Assembly: GCA_022885665.1 (NCBI GenBank)
Contig: JAGQDJ010000181.1
Coordinates: 1-64,000, forward strand
Length of the DNA: 64,000 bases
Source: Triops longicaudatus
Taxonomy: Eukaryota > Arthropoda > Branchiopoda > Notostraca > Triopsidae
Reading direction: 5' to 3'
The notes under the pieces are model-generated. The model did not search any database, was not told where the DNA came from, and saw only the letters and a list, made by a program, of their open reading frames with translations. Below, one piece after another: positions 51,101 to 63,005 of this stretch; within the stretch, counting starts at the first letter, position 1, and each line of letters opens with the position of its first letter. The position numbers were made by a program, and so were the translations under genes.

Positions 51101-53904
51101 CGGAAAGGTACTTTTGCTGCTTAAAACGCCGCTCCAGTTCATAAACCTTCAAAAAATGTTGAGAACGAGAGTTAGTTCAAATACTTGAGTCTCAATGAGT
51201 AGAAAAAAAGTAGTCTTTTTACCTGGGCTTGCGTGAAGAGGACTCGACGTTTGCGACGCTGAGCGTGTAAAGGAAACTGGACGCCCCCTACAGGCGGCTT
51301 GGGCTCAGAGCCCATGGAACAGGTTCCCAAACCGGACATGTTCATGTTCATGGAGTTCATGTTCATATTCATGCTCGACATGTGGTTCATCCCCGAGACG
51401 TTCATGTTCATCGGTTGACCCGTTCCCATCAGTCTGCTCACTAAAATAAAAATTTAGCTTTTAAGTTTGTTGTTCATTCTTTTCTGTTGTTTCGTTAACT
51501 GTTCTTTATTTAGCTTTATATTTCTCACATTAAAAAGAAATTGTAGTGCAAAGAGGGTTCGCATTATTTCTTGGGTATACATATCCGTTCGTGTTCTCGC
51601 TCTTGCGTTTCTCACGAATTTGCAGTATTTTCACCCCTTTTTAAAATTACATTCGCATTCTTCGTAGTACTATTCCATTAATGTACAGCAGACAAGCGTT
51701 TTAATGGGACACGTTAACAAGGTTTAAGCAACGCAAAGTTTTCCCTCTCGAAACTGGTAGCCGGTACCCCAGCTTTCACTGTTAACAGCAGGGAATTTGC
51801 TACCATGAGTTCTTGTGAGGAAAACATTCTAAAGCGTCTGCAAATTTTATTTACAGTGTAATAAACTTAATTATATTAATCTGCTACAATCGCACAAACA
51901 CTCCCGAAAAGTGTTTTCAGAAACATAGTTCAAGGAAGGTACCAAAAAATTTTCGTCTGCATCTCAGCAACGTTGAATGTTTCCAGGATTTGAGTTTGCT
52001 GTTCGACCTGCTCGCCAACACTGAATGGTCTGTTCGTGATATCTGCTTAGCGGTTACACTAACTTTCATTATTGGCAATAGTGAAATTTTAGCCGTGCCA
52101 GCTCCTGTGACGAAAACGTTCGACAACTCAGTAGCAGTATTCACGGTAACTACGAGTTTTCACTTGACGAAGAGATTGCAAGAAACATTTTTGGGGAACA
52201 ACTGTCTACGTTTGAAAACTAATTAACTTCTTTCAGTCCAACCCAATTCCGATAGGCATATATACGAACTCATCCCTTTTCAGACTTCCGTCGTTTTACT
52301 GCGGAATTTGAAGAATACTGTAACTTAATCTAACTTATTCTATACTAAGCAAACCTAAAAACCGAATTTTCTGCAGTGCCATCTTAAATTATTCCCTTCC
52401 GGAAGTTTACTTTTAGCCTCTTTACAACAAGTTTCCGCCTAATTGGATTCTGAGACGAAAATTGCGGTCTTGGGGAAGAAAGAAGGAGCTTGCTGTTTTA
52501 CATGAGTAGTTTTTTTTATTCGTGTGTGTAACGAACGGATATAGCCAGGGTCAATAGGATTAAGACGATTGCGACTGAAGGTTCCCCGACGGTGGGAGGA
52601 TTCAACAATGCCGCACCTTCCAAAAAGCTAGACGCGGGCTTTTAAGCTCTCTCGGTGACTTTTCCCTCTTGGGAGTTAGAACAGCAAACTTAGCCGGCTT
52701 TTCCCTTCCGAAAAGAAGAAAATAAAAAGCAAAAATCCCATTTCTGCCCCGGTACACAAATTCTATCGATTTGCTTGGATTCTCTGTGCTCAACGCTCTA
52801 ACTCCCTTAACCTTCTCCCCCCTCCACCCCCCACGTTACTGTTTGCCTTGGGGTGCGAGGGACGGAAACGACGAGGAATGCTTTATAAGTGTGCATCCTA
52901 GCACGTGAATGGCACCCTCCCTCGACAAACGTACACCTTGTAATTAAGTTCCCTCTACCGCTTCTTCTCATCCTCCTCGGAAACTTACCCTTCGCGTTCC
53001 TTATCTACTTCTTCCCTACTTTGGCCCCCAAGAAAATCCAAAGAACGGCCAATTCTTATAAGAATGATTACAGATTCCCTTCACCCAACTTCGTAAAAAA
53101 GCCAGTACGTTGGAAGGTTCGTTTAACAACGACAAATCACGATTTCTTCCGCTCTGGTAGAATAGCTGTATGGCTTCATTTTCCATACGGATCGACACCC
53201 CTTTCTTTTAATTGCTCTAGTAAGCATCCTAGCTGTGTTCTGTTTTCCACAAATCGAGCGTAAAATGAACCCTGAAAGAGTGCAGATGACGAACTCAGCA
53301 TCCTTGATACCAGCATCCTGCAAATTCCCCGCAGCTGGCTCATTTCCTGACCAGCCGACCATTGTGTGGAAAGCTTTCCCATGCGGGTGAACGCGGGAGT
53401 TTTTAACGTACCTGTAGTCAGAGTGTAATCAGTGGCGAAACGAGGGTCAGGGGCTCCGGCGCTGTACCACGTCGCTGCGGAAGTTCCGCGGACATCGGCC
53501 ATTCCGTAGTGCGACGGAAGATCAGACGCCGCGGCACTGTTAACATACTGTGCGGCCGAGAAAGGAACTCCGTGGTGGCCATGGGCCGGGTGGCCGTGGG
53601 TCACAGAGACCCCGAGCGAGGGGACGTGCATCCCGTACGGGGAAGAAACAGAAGGGACGCTCATGGTAGGGTAGAACGTGGTAGGGTTAACGGCAGGGAC
53701 CGTCGAAGTGGTGGTACTGCTTTGGGCAGAGGAATCCCGCGGAAGAGTGGGTTCCACAAGTCCGAGTTGATCGTCAGGAGGCAGAGTACTTGGCGAAGAA
53801 GAGCTGTTGAAGTCTGCGAAGTACGGCTTGCGGTACACTTCCTCGAGCGGGCTAAGGATGTCGATGACCGAAAATGGAGTTGTATGTTTTGGGCTCACGG
53901 ACAT
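48186..53904 (-). CDS. NKX2-1: NK2-class homeobox transcription factor, NKX2-1/scarecrow type
   Basis: Five coding exons on the minus strand: 53904-53412, 51440-51223, 51146-51051, 50801-50715, 48719-48186. They give 475 aa. In order: a TN/EH1 repressor motif at 11-19 (FSVIDILSP) that recruits Groucho-type corepressors; a Ser/Pro/His-rich region; a Met/Asn-rich stretch near 175-205; the homeodomain at 226-285 with NK2-diagnostic Tyr54 (WFQNHRYKCKR); the NK2-specific domain at 301-316 (PRRVAVPVLVKDGKPC); a His/Gln-rich tail; and a terminal GRAW. The start MSVSPKHTTPFSV is the family N-terminus. The order TN, homeodomain, NK2-SD and the KDGKPC ending fit the NKX2-1/2-4 (Drosophila scro) group better than NKX2-2/vnd. 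In animals it patterns forebrain and anterior gut. Introns split the homeobox after residues 12 and 44. It converges with XRN2 and diverges from GALNT7. Class is certain; orthology to NKX2-1 is very likely. Confidence 0.95.
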
Positions 53905-54582
53905 GGCATGGCACCCAGCAAGTACGTGGGAATCGTACCTTTGGCGATGATTTCGACACTTAAGGGTTCACACATGCACTAACTGAACTCCCTAAAATTT
54001 CCTTGTTGGAAATTGAAGCCAGAAGCTTTTCACTACGGACGAATGGTTCAGCTTCCAAGCTGCGCTAAGTGACCGAAAAGTGGTCAGGAACCGTCCCGAA
54101 AGGTGTAGGATGCTGCGTTAGGATCAGATAGGGTTAAGCTCGGGTCAAAACTACTTGACGCACTTAACGGGTTTCTCAAATTATCAAATGTTTGTCGGTT
54201 AGGAGAATCGGTAGTCCACTAGTAAGTTGTTCTGGTGAAAGCTAGAAGCACTCGACACACTACACTCGACAGACACCTTCACTTACACAAGTTTGATGAG
54301 GAAAAGAAGGCGTTTGACACTTGGAGAGAGTCCGTACTCATCGACTTGAGCCAAACACTTCCCCCGTGCTGGAAGATTCTTGAGCGGAGAGTGTGTGTGT
54401 CTGGAGCTGCAACACACAAGCACATAACACTCCAAAAAGGTAGAAGAGTTCTTGGAGGGTAAAGGGAAACTCCACAAGGTCCATCCCCCTACACACACAC
54501 GTTCATACACACAGACAAAACAGTAAGGGCTCTGGAAGAGGAACGCGCACGGAAAGGGGAAGGGGCGTCACGGTTACATACC

Positions 54583-54870
54583 AATGAGGTTGAGGCCTGA
54601 CTCCTCTAGCGTGGCTGTAATTGGTCCTTCACAGTGAGAGCGAGGAACTGAAGAGCGCGTCGAATGTACTTCACCCATCGAACGATAGGTCCTCAACCAG
54701 TTAAGGGGGCAGAACAAGCATGCCATTGGGCGAGGCACGCAACAGCTTGGCCAGCGTAGATGCCAGTTATGCCGAACAGCGCTTGCTTGCTGGCTTAGCT
54801 CGCTCGGCGCGCTGCTCCCAGACCAGGATGCCTTCATTGTTGCAAGCAGTTGTCCTGCGTTCTGTATCAT
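54583..54870 (-). other. Possible upstream (5' leader or alternative N-terminal) exon of NKX2-1
   Basis: On the minus strand an open frame beginning at 54870 runs to a good donor, ACCTCATTG followed by GTATGT, at about 54583. It is relatively GC-rich, unlike the surrounding DNA. Vertebrate NKX2-1 genes also have an upstream exon, which supports the idea only loosely. The encoded residues show no known motif, so it is more likely a 5' untranslated exon than protein, if it is an exon at all. Confidence 0.25.
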
Positions 54871-56774
54871 CCGTGATCGAGTGCAGTTAAGCCATTTCGC
54901 CCAGACTCGATCACGCTGACTAGTATTTACAACATTTCCAACGCGACGGTTCTTGAAGATTGTGAATCGTTTTATTTTTTGCGGATGTTATAGAGTTGCG
55001 ATTGTTGTCAACGCCATAGTTGTGTGGTTACAGTAAATTACTTGAGGATTCATGCAAAAGCCGAAATTTGTTGATCGTGGCCTTACTTATTCTTCATCCG
55101 AATACCCGTCGTACCTTGTAAAAGTTAGTGGGAGAAAATCGAGTCTAAATACTATTTGGACTTTATTTGGAGTATATAAACTTCGAGACTATATATGCAA
55201 AAAGAATTAGATGCATGAAATAGAAACCTGTGATTCATGAGTTCAATGTGTTTAAATAGAAAGATTTTGTACTGTACTTATAAGTGAAAACGAGTCAGGT
55301 AACATGTAATGTTGTAAATACACGGCACTTGTGAATGTTATCTAGGAGTGATGTATTCAGAAGTTTACTTCGCTTAGAACAGCAAACTTCCGTAAAATGA
55401 ATATTGGCTGTCGTCCAAATTCAGTCGTGGAAAAAGTACCGACCTAATTTTAGGGCCCTAAGTTGAGTCATTGTAAGCATGCAAGATTCACTATTGCCGA
55501 AGAATTGAAGCAACATTTAGAACGACGCTGCTCTGTTTGCTAGTGAAATTTAATAGATTCCAATTACATATGCTAGATTTATATTGCATCGTAAGGTAAA
55601 TTTTACTTTTTATCATTTTTACTTTTTTGAAACAACGGTCTTAGAAGTGAGATAAAGAAAAAATCCTCTGCAGTAGATACCTTAGTGTGTTATCTACATT
55701 AACTGTGTTGTTTCAAAAATAACTTCGAAAGCCTTCGCAGCTTTTATGTATTGCAATTTTTCAAAATCTACATTTTGAAAATTTAGTCCAAACTCCTACT
55801 ATTTGGGGAAGACGACGTTGATGAATTTCCAAAAGGAATAAAAAAACTGCAACATACGATCGAAACTATGTACAACGAAATGCAGATGTATCAAGTTCTT
55901 TTTACTAAAAAAAAAGCGCAAACAAATACGCCAAACGCTAACTGCACAACATTCTTTGCGGCGGGTTTAACACCTTCGAAAGTGTCTGGCGTGCGACCCA
56001 CTGGCACCACCGCAGTAGCAAGTCGCACGGTTTAGCGTATGGCACCGCGCTGCCTAGTCGAAATTTACCATATGACTACTTTATGAAAGTTTGGACTTAT
56101 CTCACAAACACAGTTAATGTTTGTTATTATATTACGATTCTGAGAAAAGCGTGGTACTTAAGTTAATCATGTAACTAGAGAAAGTGTTATTAATTTACGC
56201 ACTTTCTTAGAAAAATGGCTAATTATCCGCGGTTCTTGAAAAGTCTGGCAGCAGTTAAATTTTTAAAATTAAATAACTCAGCAACCACAAAGTGAAATGA
56301 ACACCAACTATATAGAAATAGTTAGAGCAGTTACGAGAAAAATTTCTTTTAGCTGGGATTAGATAACAATATATAATAGAAGAGCTAAAAATGCGTTTGT
56401 CGGAGTTTACATTTTCTCCGCTACGAGTTCACTATACTCGCGGCTTAGGGATGTCAACGCTTTTCTCGCATTTCATCTACCTTAATGCAAATTGCGTGTT
56501 GGTCACTGTGCAGTAGTTTTCGCTGTGTTCAGTTCGAATTTCAGTGTAAAGCTAAGAAACAAGATTGTTTGAAGTAAAACCACGCGGAAATTATTCACGC
56601 GTCGGGCAGGAGCTTCAGATAAGGTCATAGTGCCAAATATGGCCAAAGCCTGAATATCCGGACGGAAGCAGAAAACTTGCGCCAAGCGTTGTTGTTATGT
56701 TCGAAACGTCGAGAAGCTACACAAAAGTTACCTGATCATATGAGCCCCAAGTACTATATACATACGCTTTTGTT

Positions 56775-56905
56775 GTACGCGGACTGGCTTGCGAGCGGCC
56801 CATGCGGGAATTCTAAGACCGGCTTCACTAAACCCTTTTAGTATCTTTAGTACTAAGAAAGCCGCGGCCCATAGAGGCATTTTCCGGCCTTGGCTCATGC
56901 GGCAT
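56775..56905 (+). mobile_element. Degraded copy of the CGGACTGGC MITE family
   Basis: It shares CGGACTGGCTTGCRAGCGGCC followed by CATGCGG, and later GGCCCATAGAGGCATTT, with the complete element at 63358-63491 (CGGACTGGCTTGC..., GGCCAATAAAGGCATTT). Its outer ends have diverged and no duplication is visible. Confidence 0.6.
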
Positions 56906-57404
56906 TACGATGGCCTTTTTCCCATGTACTTCTCTTTCGTGCTTTCCAAAAATTAAGTTGAACAGCCTATTTGCACTTGTGTGTAGTTTACTAGTGTTCT
57001 GTCTTTGTGGGTATAACGAGATTTTTTAAGCAAATTCTGTAAAAAAAAAAAATTGCATGTCAAGGACGCCAATCGGTTTTGAAATGAACGCCTGCAAGCA
57101 AGGACAAGCTTCGCGTTTACATAACCGACACAGATGGCAGCATGTACCTGGTTTCGCGTCTTTCCACTTACCCGCCGGGCTGTTGACGTGTTAGCTAGTC
57201 ACTTGGAATACTGAGTCCTAATGTGTATTTTGCCGATCTTGAATGTAACTTTAGGTACACATTCATCCCTTATTCATTATTAATTTTATGTCTATTCTAA
57301 TCTGTTGTCCTCCTTACGCTTTCAGTGTACTTACTGTTTCCGTATTGTCTAGAAAATTTAGAAAAAAGAGCGTAACATTCCTTAGGACTTCCGAAGAAAA
57401 CAAA

Positions 57405-60400
57405 ATGAACGTTATCCAGTTAAGGCGTTCTCGACTGCTCAAATTGTTAGCAGTTGCTGCTTTGTTGCTGTTATGTTTTTCCCTGTTCTCCTGGGCCAAA
57501 GGTGGTGCAGAAAGACAATCTCTGAATTCTTTACCTCAAAAAACCAAAGTAAACTCAAACAATAAGTCTTATAGATCTTATAAGATTTATGTATTAATTT
57601 ATGTTGGTACATTAGAAAATTTACAGTAGCAGCGCAAAACCCATATTCCATGATGGTAAACTGGGCAATTTCGAGCCGAGGAACAAAGAAAAACGATCAG
57701 GTCCCGGCGAAGGCGGCCATGCTCATTATCTGCGTCCCGAACAAAAAAACGAAGCTGCTCAATTAATGTCTGAATATGGTATCAACATGGTCTGCTCCGA
57801 TGAAATTGCCATGGACCGAAGCATTCCAGATACACGCATGGAAGAGTAAGTAAATACTTTTCAGTCAAAGGAAAAATAATCGTAGTGAAAAATTTAATCA
57901 TTTCTTTTTAGTAATTTTTTTCAAGTAATGGAATAAGAAAATATAATGAAATAAGAAAATCAGATTAATTAAAATGCGTGCGAAATCGTTGTCTTGTTAG
58001 ATTATTTCTTATAAACTCATCCGTTTTTACATTTTGTTGTTTTGTTTTAATCGGTATTATATTTTAAGGTGTAAATATTGGGATTATCCTGAAGAACTGC
58101 CGAAAACTTCCGTGGTTATTGTGTTCCATAACGAAGGCTGGTCGACGTTGCTCAGGACGGTTCACAGCGTCATTGACCGCTCTCCGCCGCAGTTTTTGGA
58201 AGAAGTTTTGTTGGTTGACGACTTTAGCGACAAAGGTGAGCGTCGATCGATCGTCACTAACACCCTTTCTTTGCCTTAGAAAGATTATTGCTTTTGTCTT
58301 TCAAATTTTTAAAAATCCTTTAATCTTTCTAGCCAACCTGAAACGTCCTCTGGAGGATTACATCAAACGCTTCCGCGGTAAAGTGCGTTTAATTCGCAAT
58401 ACAGAGCGACAGGGTTTGATTCGCACGCGAACGTACGGCGCTGAGCAAGCACGCGGCGAAGTGGTATTGTTCTTAGACGCCCATTGCGAAGTGGGCGACA
58501 ACTGGCTTCCGCCGCTGTTGGCCCCCATTGCAGCGGACAGGTTTTTCTTATCTTAATCTGTATTTCAAATAGAATTGTGGTTTTATTAATGTTTGTTATT
58601 GTTTGTGAAAAAGGACCACGATGACAGTTCCAGTAATTGACGGAATTAATCACGAGAACTTCGAGTACCGCCCAGTGTATCAAGGTGAAACGCATTTCCG
58701 CGGTATCTTTGAATGGGGAATGTTGTACAAGGAAACAGAACTCCCCCAAAAGGAAGCTTTAAGCCGAGATCGCAACAGTCAACCATACAAGTACGTTATT
58801 TCTCAAGGAGGTCGAGAAATCCAGAAAGAGCATAAAATAAACTAGAAACTTAAAATAACCCGAAATCAATAATTAAATTTCATGTAGAAGATTATATTTT
58901 AAGTTTATTAACTTTGCTTTGAAATATTTACTTATTCTTTAATTAACAAAGCTTTTGCATCATAATCAGTCTTAAAAGCAAGTAAACTTAAATTAACCAG
59001 ATTCCTGTAAGTTTTCTTAGGTTTACGTATTTCCAGTAGAAATGCTTACACACTTTAGACTACCCAGCGTTTCGTTAATTTCTGTATTTAGCACAAGAAT
59101 TAGCTTATTTTGCACTCAGATTGTCTGTTTTTTACTGAAATTACTTTCTCGTAAAACAGACATTTTTATTAAGTACATTTAGTTTACCATAAGAGTAATT
59201 ACTAGATTGTTTGTAGGCATTTCTTTCATTTGTTAAACTGTGTTTCACTTACGTTTCTTGGTTTCAAAAGAAATAGCCTAAGTATTTGTTACCATTTATA
59301 GTTTTTACGTTAACGCACCAATTGTCCAAATAAATATTTAGCAGGTTTGTATTCATACGTGTTTTTCATTATCACCCTTTCTTCGACTTTCTTTTAAAGT
59401 AGTTTTTATTTATTAATTTTTTTTTTGTTATTTAGCCTGTGAGTTGATTTTCTTTTATTTCTTTTAATTTTTTCTTTTGTTTAACACAGGGCTCCGACAC
59501 ATGCGGGTGGTCTTTTTGCAATTGACCGTGAATATTTCTTGGAATTGGGCGCGTACGATCCTGGTCTTCTTGTCTGGGGTGGGGAGAATTTCGAGTTGTC
59601 GTTTAAAGTAGGTTTGCTTTTCAGTAAAAGCGCTGTTGTGTGATTTGGATCACTTTAAATTTGTGGGGTGTTTTTATTGTTAGATCTGGCAATGCGGTGG
59701 CAGCATAGTTTGGGTGCCGTGTTCGCGTGTTGGGCACATCTACCGTGGTTTCATGCCTTACACTTTCGGCAAACTGGCTGAGAAAAAAAAAGGACCTCTA
59801 ATTACCATCGTAAGTGTGGTTAAAGCAGAATCTGATCTTTCTTTTGCCTTTGTCAGTTTCTTTTTTTAATCCTTTTTCAATTTATTGTTTGAATTTAAAT
59901 TAATTGGACTCGAAATTCTACTTTAAATAACTTAAATTTACTTGGATGAGTTAAATCTGGACAAGCTCTACTTCTTTAAAAGTTTTTGTGACGGGAAACT
60001 CCCGTGTATTATTCAGATTTTTATTATTATTATTATTATTTATTTATTTATTTTTTTAATTTTCCACAGAATTACAAGCGCGTCATTGAAGTGTGGTTTG
60101 ATGACAAGTACAAAGAATTCTTCTACACCAGGGAGCCTTTGGCTCGCTTTCTGGACGCCGGCAACATTACAACTCAGTTGGCCTTAAAACATCGTTTGGG
60201 ATGCAGGAGTTTTCAATGGTTTATGGACAACATCGCGTATGATGTACTGGACAAGTATCCGGAGCTGCCCCCTAACGTGCATTGGGGCGAACTGAAGAAC
60301 GTCGCCGTCGGTCAGTGTTTGGATACCATGGGCCACAGTCCTCCGAGTCTAATGGGCATTTCGCATTGCCATGGTTTTGGAAACAATCAAGTAAAACGAA

Positions 60401-61463
60401 AAAATTAGTTAACACGAAAAATCGATTATCAGGAAAAAGTTGGAGTATAAATAATACAACATAATGCAAGCGCCATTTAAAGGATGCTATTTTGTTACTT
60501 TATTGGTCTATTATAATCTGCGTGATTTTTGTGCACCGATTTTAGTGTACTAATTTTTCTGTTTCATTAGTTAATGCGCTTGAACTCCGAAGGGCAGCTG
60601 GGCGTAGGAGAACGCTGTGTAAACGCAGATAACCAAGGAGTGAAGCTGGTAGTGTGTAGGTTGGGCACTGTGGATGGCCCTTGGCAATACGACGAGGTAC
60701 TTTTGCCTTAAAAATGATTCTTTATTTTATTTTCACCATTAGCGTTTCCTACGTATTGTTTTATTATATTTTTCATATATTAAACTGTCCGTACTCTTTT
60801 CCTTTAAAATTGGAATCACAAACTCAGTAATGAGGCAAGTTTTTGAAGAACCTAAAGGACGGATAATACGTGCACTTTGCGCATGCACTGTCAGTCTTTT
60901 CAACCTTTTACCTCTTGCCTTACTTATTTTCTACCAACTTGCGAGCAATAAATTTGTTTATTCTCTTTTTTTTTTTGGAAAATAAATGTAAAAATTCAAC
61001 ATTAAGTTCCTAACCATTACATTTTGTTTGTGTTTTCTTTGGTAGTCTTTTCAGTGTTCTGATTTACGTTAAAATTCTCTACGAACTTTAAAGGTGCTAT
61101 TTAGTGTAATTTATATAAAAAGCACTTAGCAAGCGATAGGACATAAGCTAACATTACTTTTGTCCTCCAGGTACTTTTTTGTCTTATTTTCTTATATTTT
61201 CTTTTTCGAATTGTTTTTTTCAGTCAGTTTTTTTATTGTGTTAGGTTTTGTTTCTTTGTAACAGCAATTTTGTCGATTTTTCTGTTTTAGTAATCTATTT
61301 TCGTTTCATTTATTCGTTTCAGTCAAGCAAGACTCTGCTGCACAAAGTATTGCGGCGCTGTTTGGCTGTTCATCCGCAAACGAACCACCTGACCTTACTG
61401 CCGTGTGACCCGGGCAATAATTATCACAAATGGGAATTCCGAGCATTGCAACCCAAGTGGTAG
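57405..61463 (+). CDS. GALNT7: Polypeptide N-acetylgalactosaminyltransferase, GALNT7 type
   Basis: Ten exons: 57405-57548, 57616-57845, 58069-58235, 58333-58540, 58614-58790, 59490-59607, 59684-59809, 60070-60390, 60571-60696, 61323-61463. They give 585 aa. It is a Golgi type II membrane enzyme that adds GalNAc from UDP-GalNAc to Ser/Thr; GALNT7 prefers peptides already carrying GalNAc. A short basic N-terminus (LRRSRLLK) precedes one membrane segment (about 13-30) and a short stem. The GT-A domain has VVIVFHNEGWSTLLRT, the metal-binding DAH (229-231), FEWGMLY, WGGENFELS (338-346) and H366 as a further metal ligand. A ricin-type lectin domain covers about 455-585, with QCLD and the QxW-like GPWQYDE and KWEF. 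EYRPVYxGxxHFRGIFEWGM is characteristic of GALNT7 as I recall it. Human GALNT7 is about 657 aa; the difference is mostly stem. An in-frame ATG at 57288 would add 39 residues before the anchor and is less likely. Confidence 0.92.
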
Positions 61464-62661
61464 TATGTAGTTCGAAAGATCACCAATACGTTGTAAAGGT
61501 TGACATTCCATGATTAAGAACGCTAAAAGCATATCATAGCTGACATTTGCCTCTATTTTGGTTGAAGAAAGGAAAATATCGAAACAAATTTCTCACGTGC
61601 AAAAAAAAATTACGGATTGAGATACTGGAACTGAAGTGTTATTTTATCTATGTTGAAAGCCTAAAGGTTAGTTTCGGGGTTATGTTTTTTTTTTTTTCAT
61701 TATTATGGCTTTGGGTCATCCCAGTGCTTATGGAGAGGAACAATTTGTGATGTATTATATACTAATTGGGGTGGGGGGTTATTTCGTGCCTTATTTCCGA
61801 CACTTGCGAGCCAAGTGATATGGCACAGTTGAGACGAGTACAAGCCCTTTCTATTGAAATACCTTGGTTCGCTTTGACTAAAAAAAAAAAAGAAATAAGG
61901 CGTTATATGTTTGCAAAAGTAATATTCTTGAAATAAATAAAAGGCGTAATAGGAATAAGTGTAATAGAAAACAGAAAAACTGAGAAAGCTGAGAAAAAAA
62001 GAACTTGGTGAAAATACAGGATCATAGATAAAAGATTGCCATTTCATGACATTGTCATGTGGCTTTGATCTTTTCTTTATAGGATTGCAAACACCTCTGG
62101 GTGTTGGTAGAAATATCTATCTTACCTCTTTTTCCGTACAATGCCGACAGACCTTAGCCTAAAAAAAGTACTTAAAAGAAACCCGAGCCCATTTCGTTCC
62201 GTAAAGTCAAATCCAACTCCAAGCACAAAGCCTCTCTTCGCTCAAAAAATCAAGCTCAAATCTAAATCCAAGCCCTGATGAAAAAGGCTTAAATCATACC
62301 GAAACCTTCTGGCTGGATTTTCAAGTTCCACGATAAGACCACTCGTTTATTTTACCGCATAACTTTTATACATTTCTATATTTATTGTGTACACGTCTTG
62401 TTGCAGAAAATTGAAAAGGAAAATTGTTGTAAAAAATAGCGAAATCCAATGAAAGAATTTTTCGTGAAATTGGTTTGTAAAAATTACTTTCAGGTATCGA
62501 ATTAAATTGGAAGTTGCTCGGCTTGACGCGGAGTAAACCTCAAAACAAGTATCGCATGTAACATTGAAGGTCATATCCGCAAACTTTATCCGTAACCCTT
62601 TACAACGGAAAATAAATTTATAAACGCATGATCACTTTTGAACACTTAGGAGTTGACGGTC

Positions 62662-62665
<4 letters not shown>
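61464..62665. other. GALNT7 3' UTR and downstream DNA
   Basis: AT-rich sequence without another gene. It includes the candidate poly(A) signals and a weakly repetitive patch of AAATCCAA-like words near 62205-62275. Confidence 0.45.
61932..61941 (+). terminator. GALNT7: Candidate poly(A) signals for GALNT7
   Basis: Two overlapping AATAAA hexamers (61932-61937 and 61936-61941) lie about 470 nt after the stop codon. These are the first AATAAA hexamers I noticed after the stop on this strand. A signal match only; no transcript end is known. Confidence 0.4.

Positions 62666-62700
<35 letters not shown>
62666..62700 (+). repeat. A35 homopolymer
   Basis: Thirty-five consecutive A. It could be the tail of a retroposed sequence, but no SINE, LINE or processed-gene body was recognised upstream, so it is recorded as a simple repeat. 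Confidence 0.9.
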
Positions 62701-62703
<3 letters not shown>

Positions 62704-62948
62704 TAGCTTATATAGCGCCTAAGTCGACTTTCTATATTTTACCTTCTTTCGCGTTTCAATTTGAAGCTTTGTATGTCAGAGTGAATTTTGGCATAATGTC
62801 TAGAAGAGGGTTGGGACAAAAGCAACGTTGCGCGAAAGTAACAAAAGCCATAACTTTTTAACGAGAGGTTTCTTATGGCTGCAAAATATCACGTCATGTC
62901 ACACACCGTTACGTAGCATTATATCAAGTTGCATGTGGAGATTGATGA

Positions 62949-63005
62949 GAATATATCGATTCATTCTCATTCATTATCAATGACTGAGAATGAATCGATA
63001 TATTC
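62949..63005. repeat. Perfect 21-bp inverted repeat, 15-nt loop
   Basis: The arm at 62949-62969 (GAATATATCGATTCATTCTCA) is matched exactly in reverse complement at 62985-63005. A transcript would form a 21-bp hairpin with a 15-nt loop. Both arms contain ATCGAT. No flanking duplication marks it as a transposon end. Confidence 0.9.

Larger units (their letters stand above)
53905..57404. other. 3.5-kb divergent spacer between NKX2-1 and GALNT7
   Basis: The two flanking genes point away from each other, so this region should hold both promoters and the NKX2-1 leader. The first 1 kb is GC-richer than average and has a possible upstream NKX2-1 exon. A GC-rich inverted repeat (GTCGCACG with its complement) lies at 55990-56029, and a MITE-like fragment lies near 56.8 kb. 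No further gene was seen. Confidence 0.5.

Noticed and set aside
53509..53982. 157-codon plus-strand frame over NKX2-1 exon 1
   Set aside because: It is the antisense shadow of the GC-rich NKX2-1 first exon; its arginine-rich composition results from reverse reading.
57288..57404. Upstream in-frame ATG for GALNT7
   Set aside because: It would add 39 residues without family resemblance before a clear short basic tail and signal anchor. The ATG at 57405 gives the usual type II topology.
62666..62700. A35 run as the tail of a retroposed gene
   Set aside because: No coding or SINE-like body precedes it and no flanking duplication was found, so it is listed as a simple repeat.
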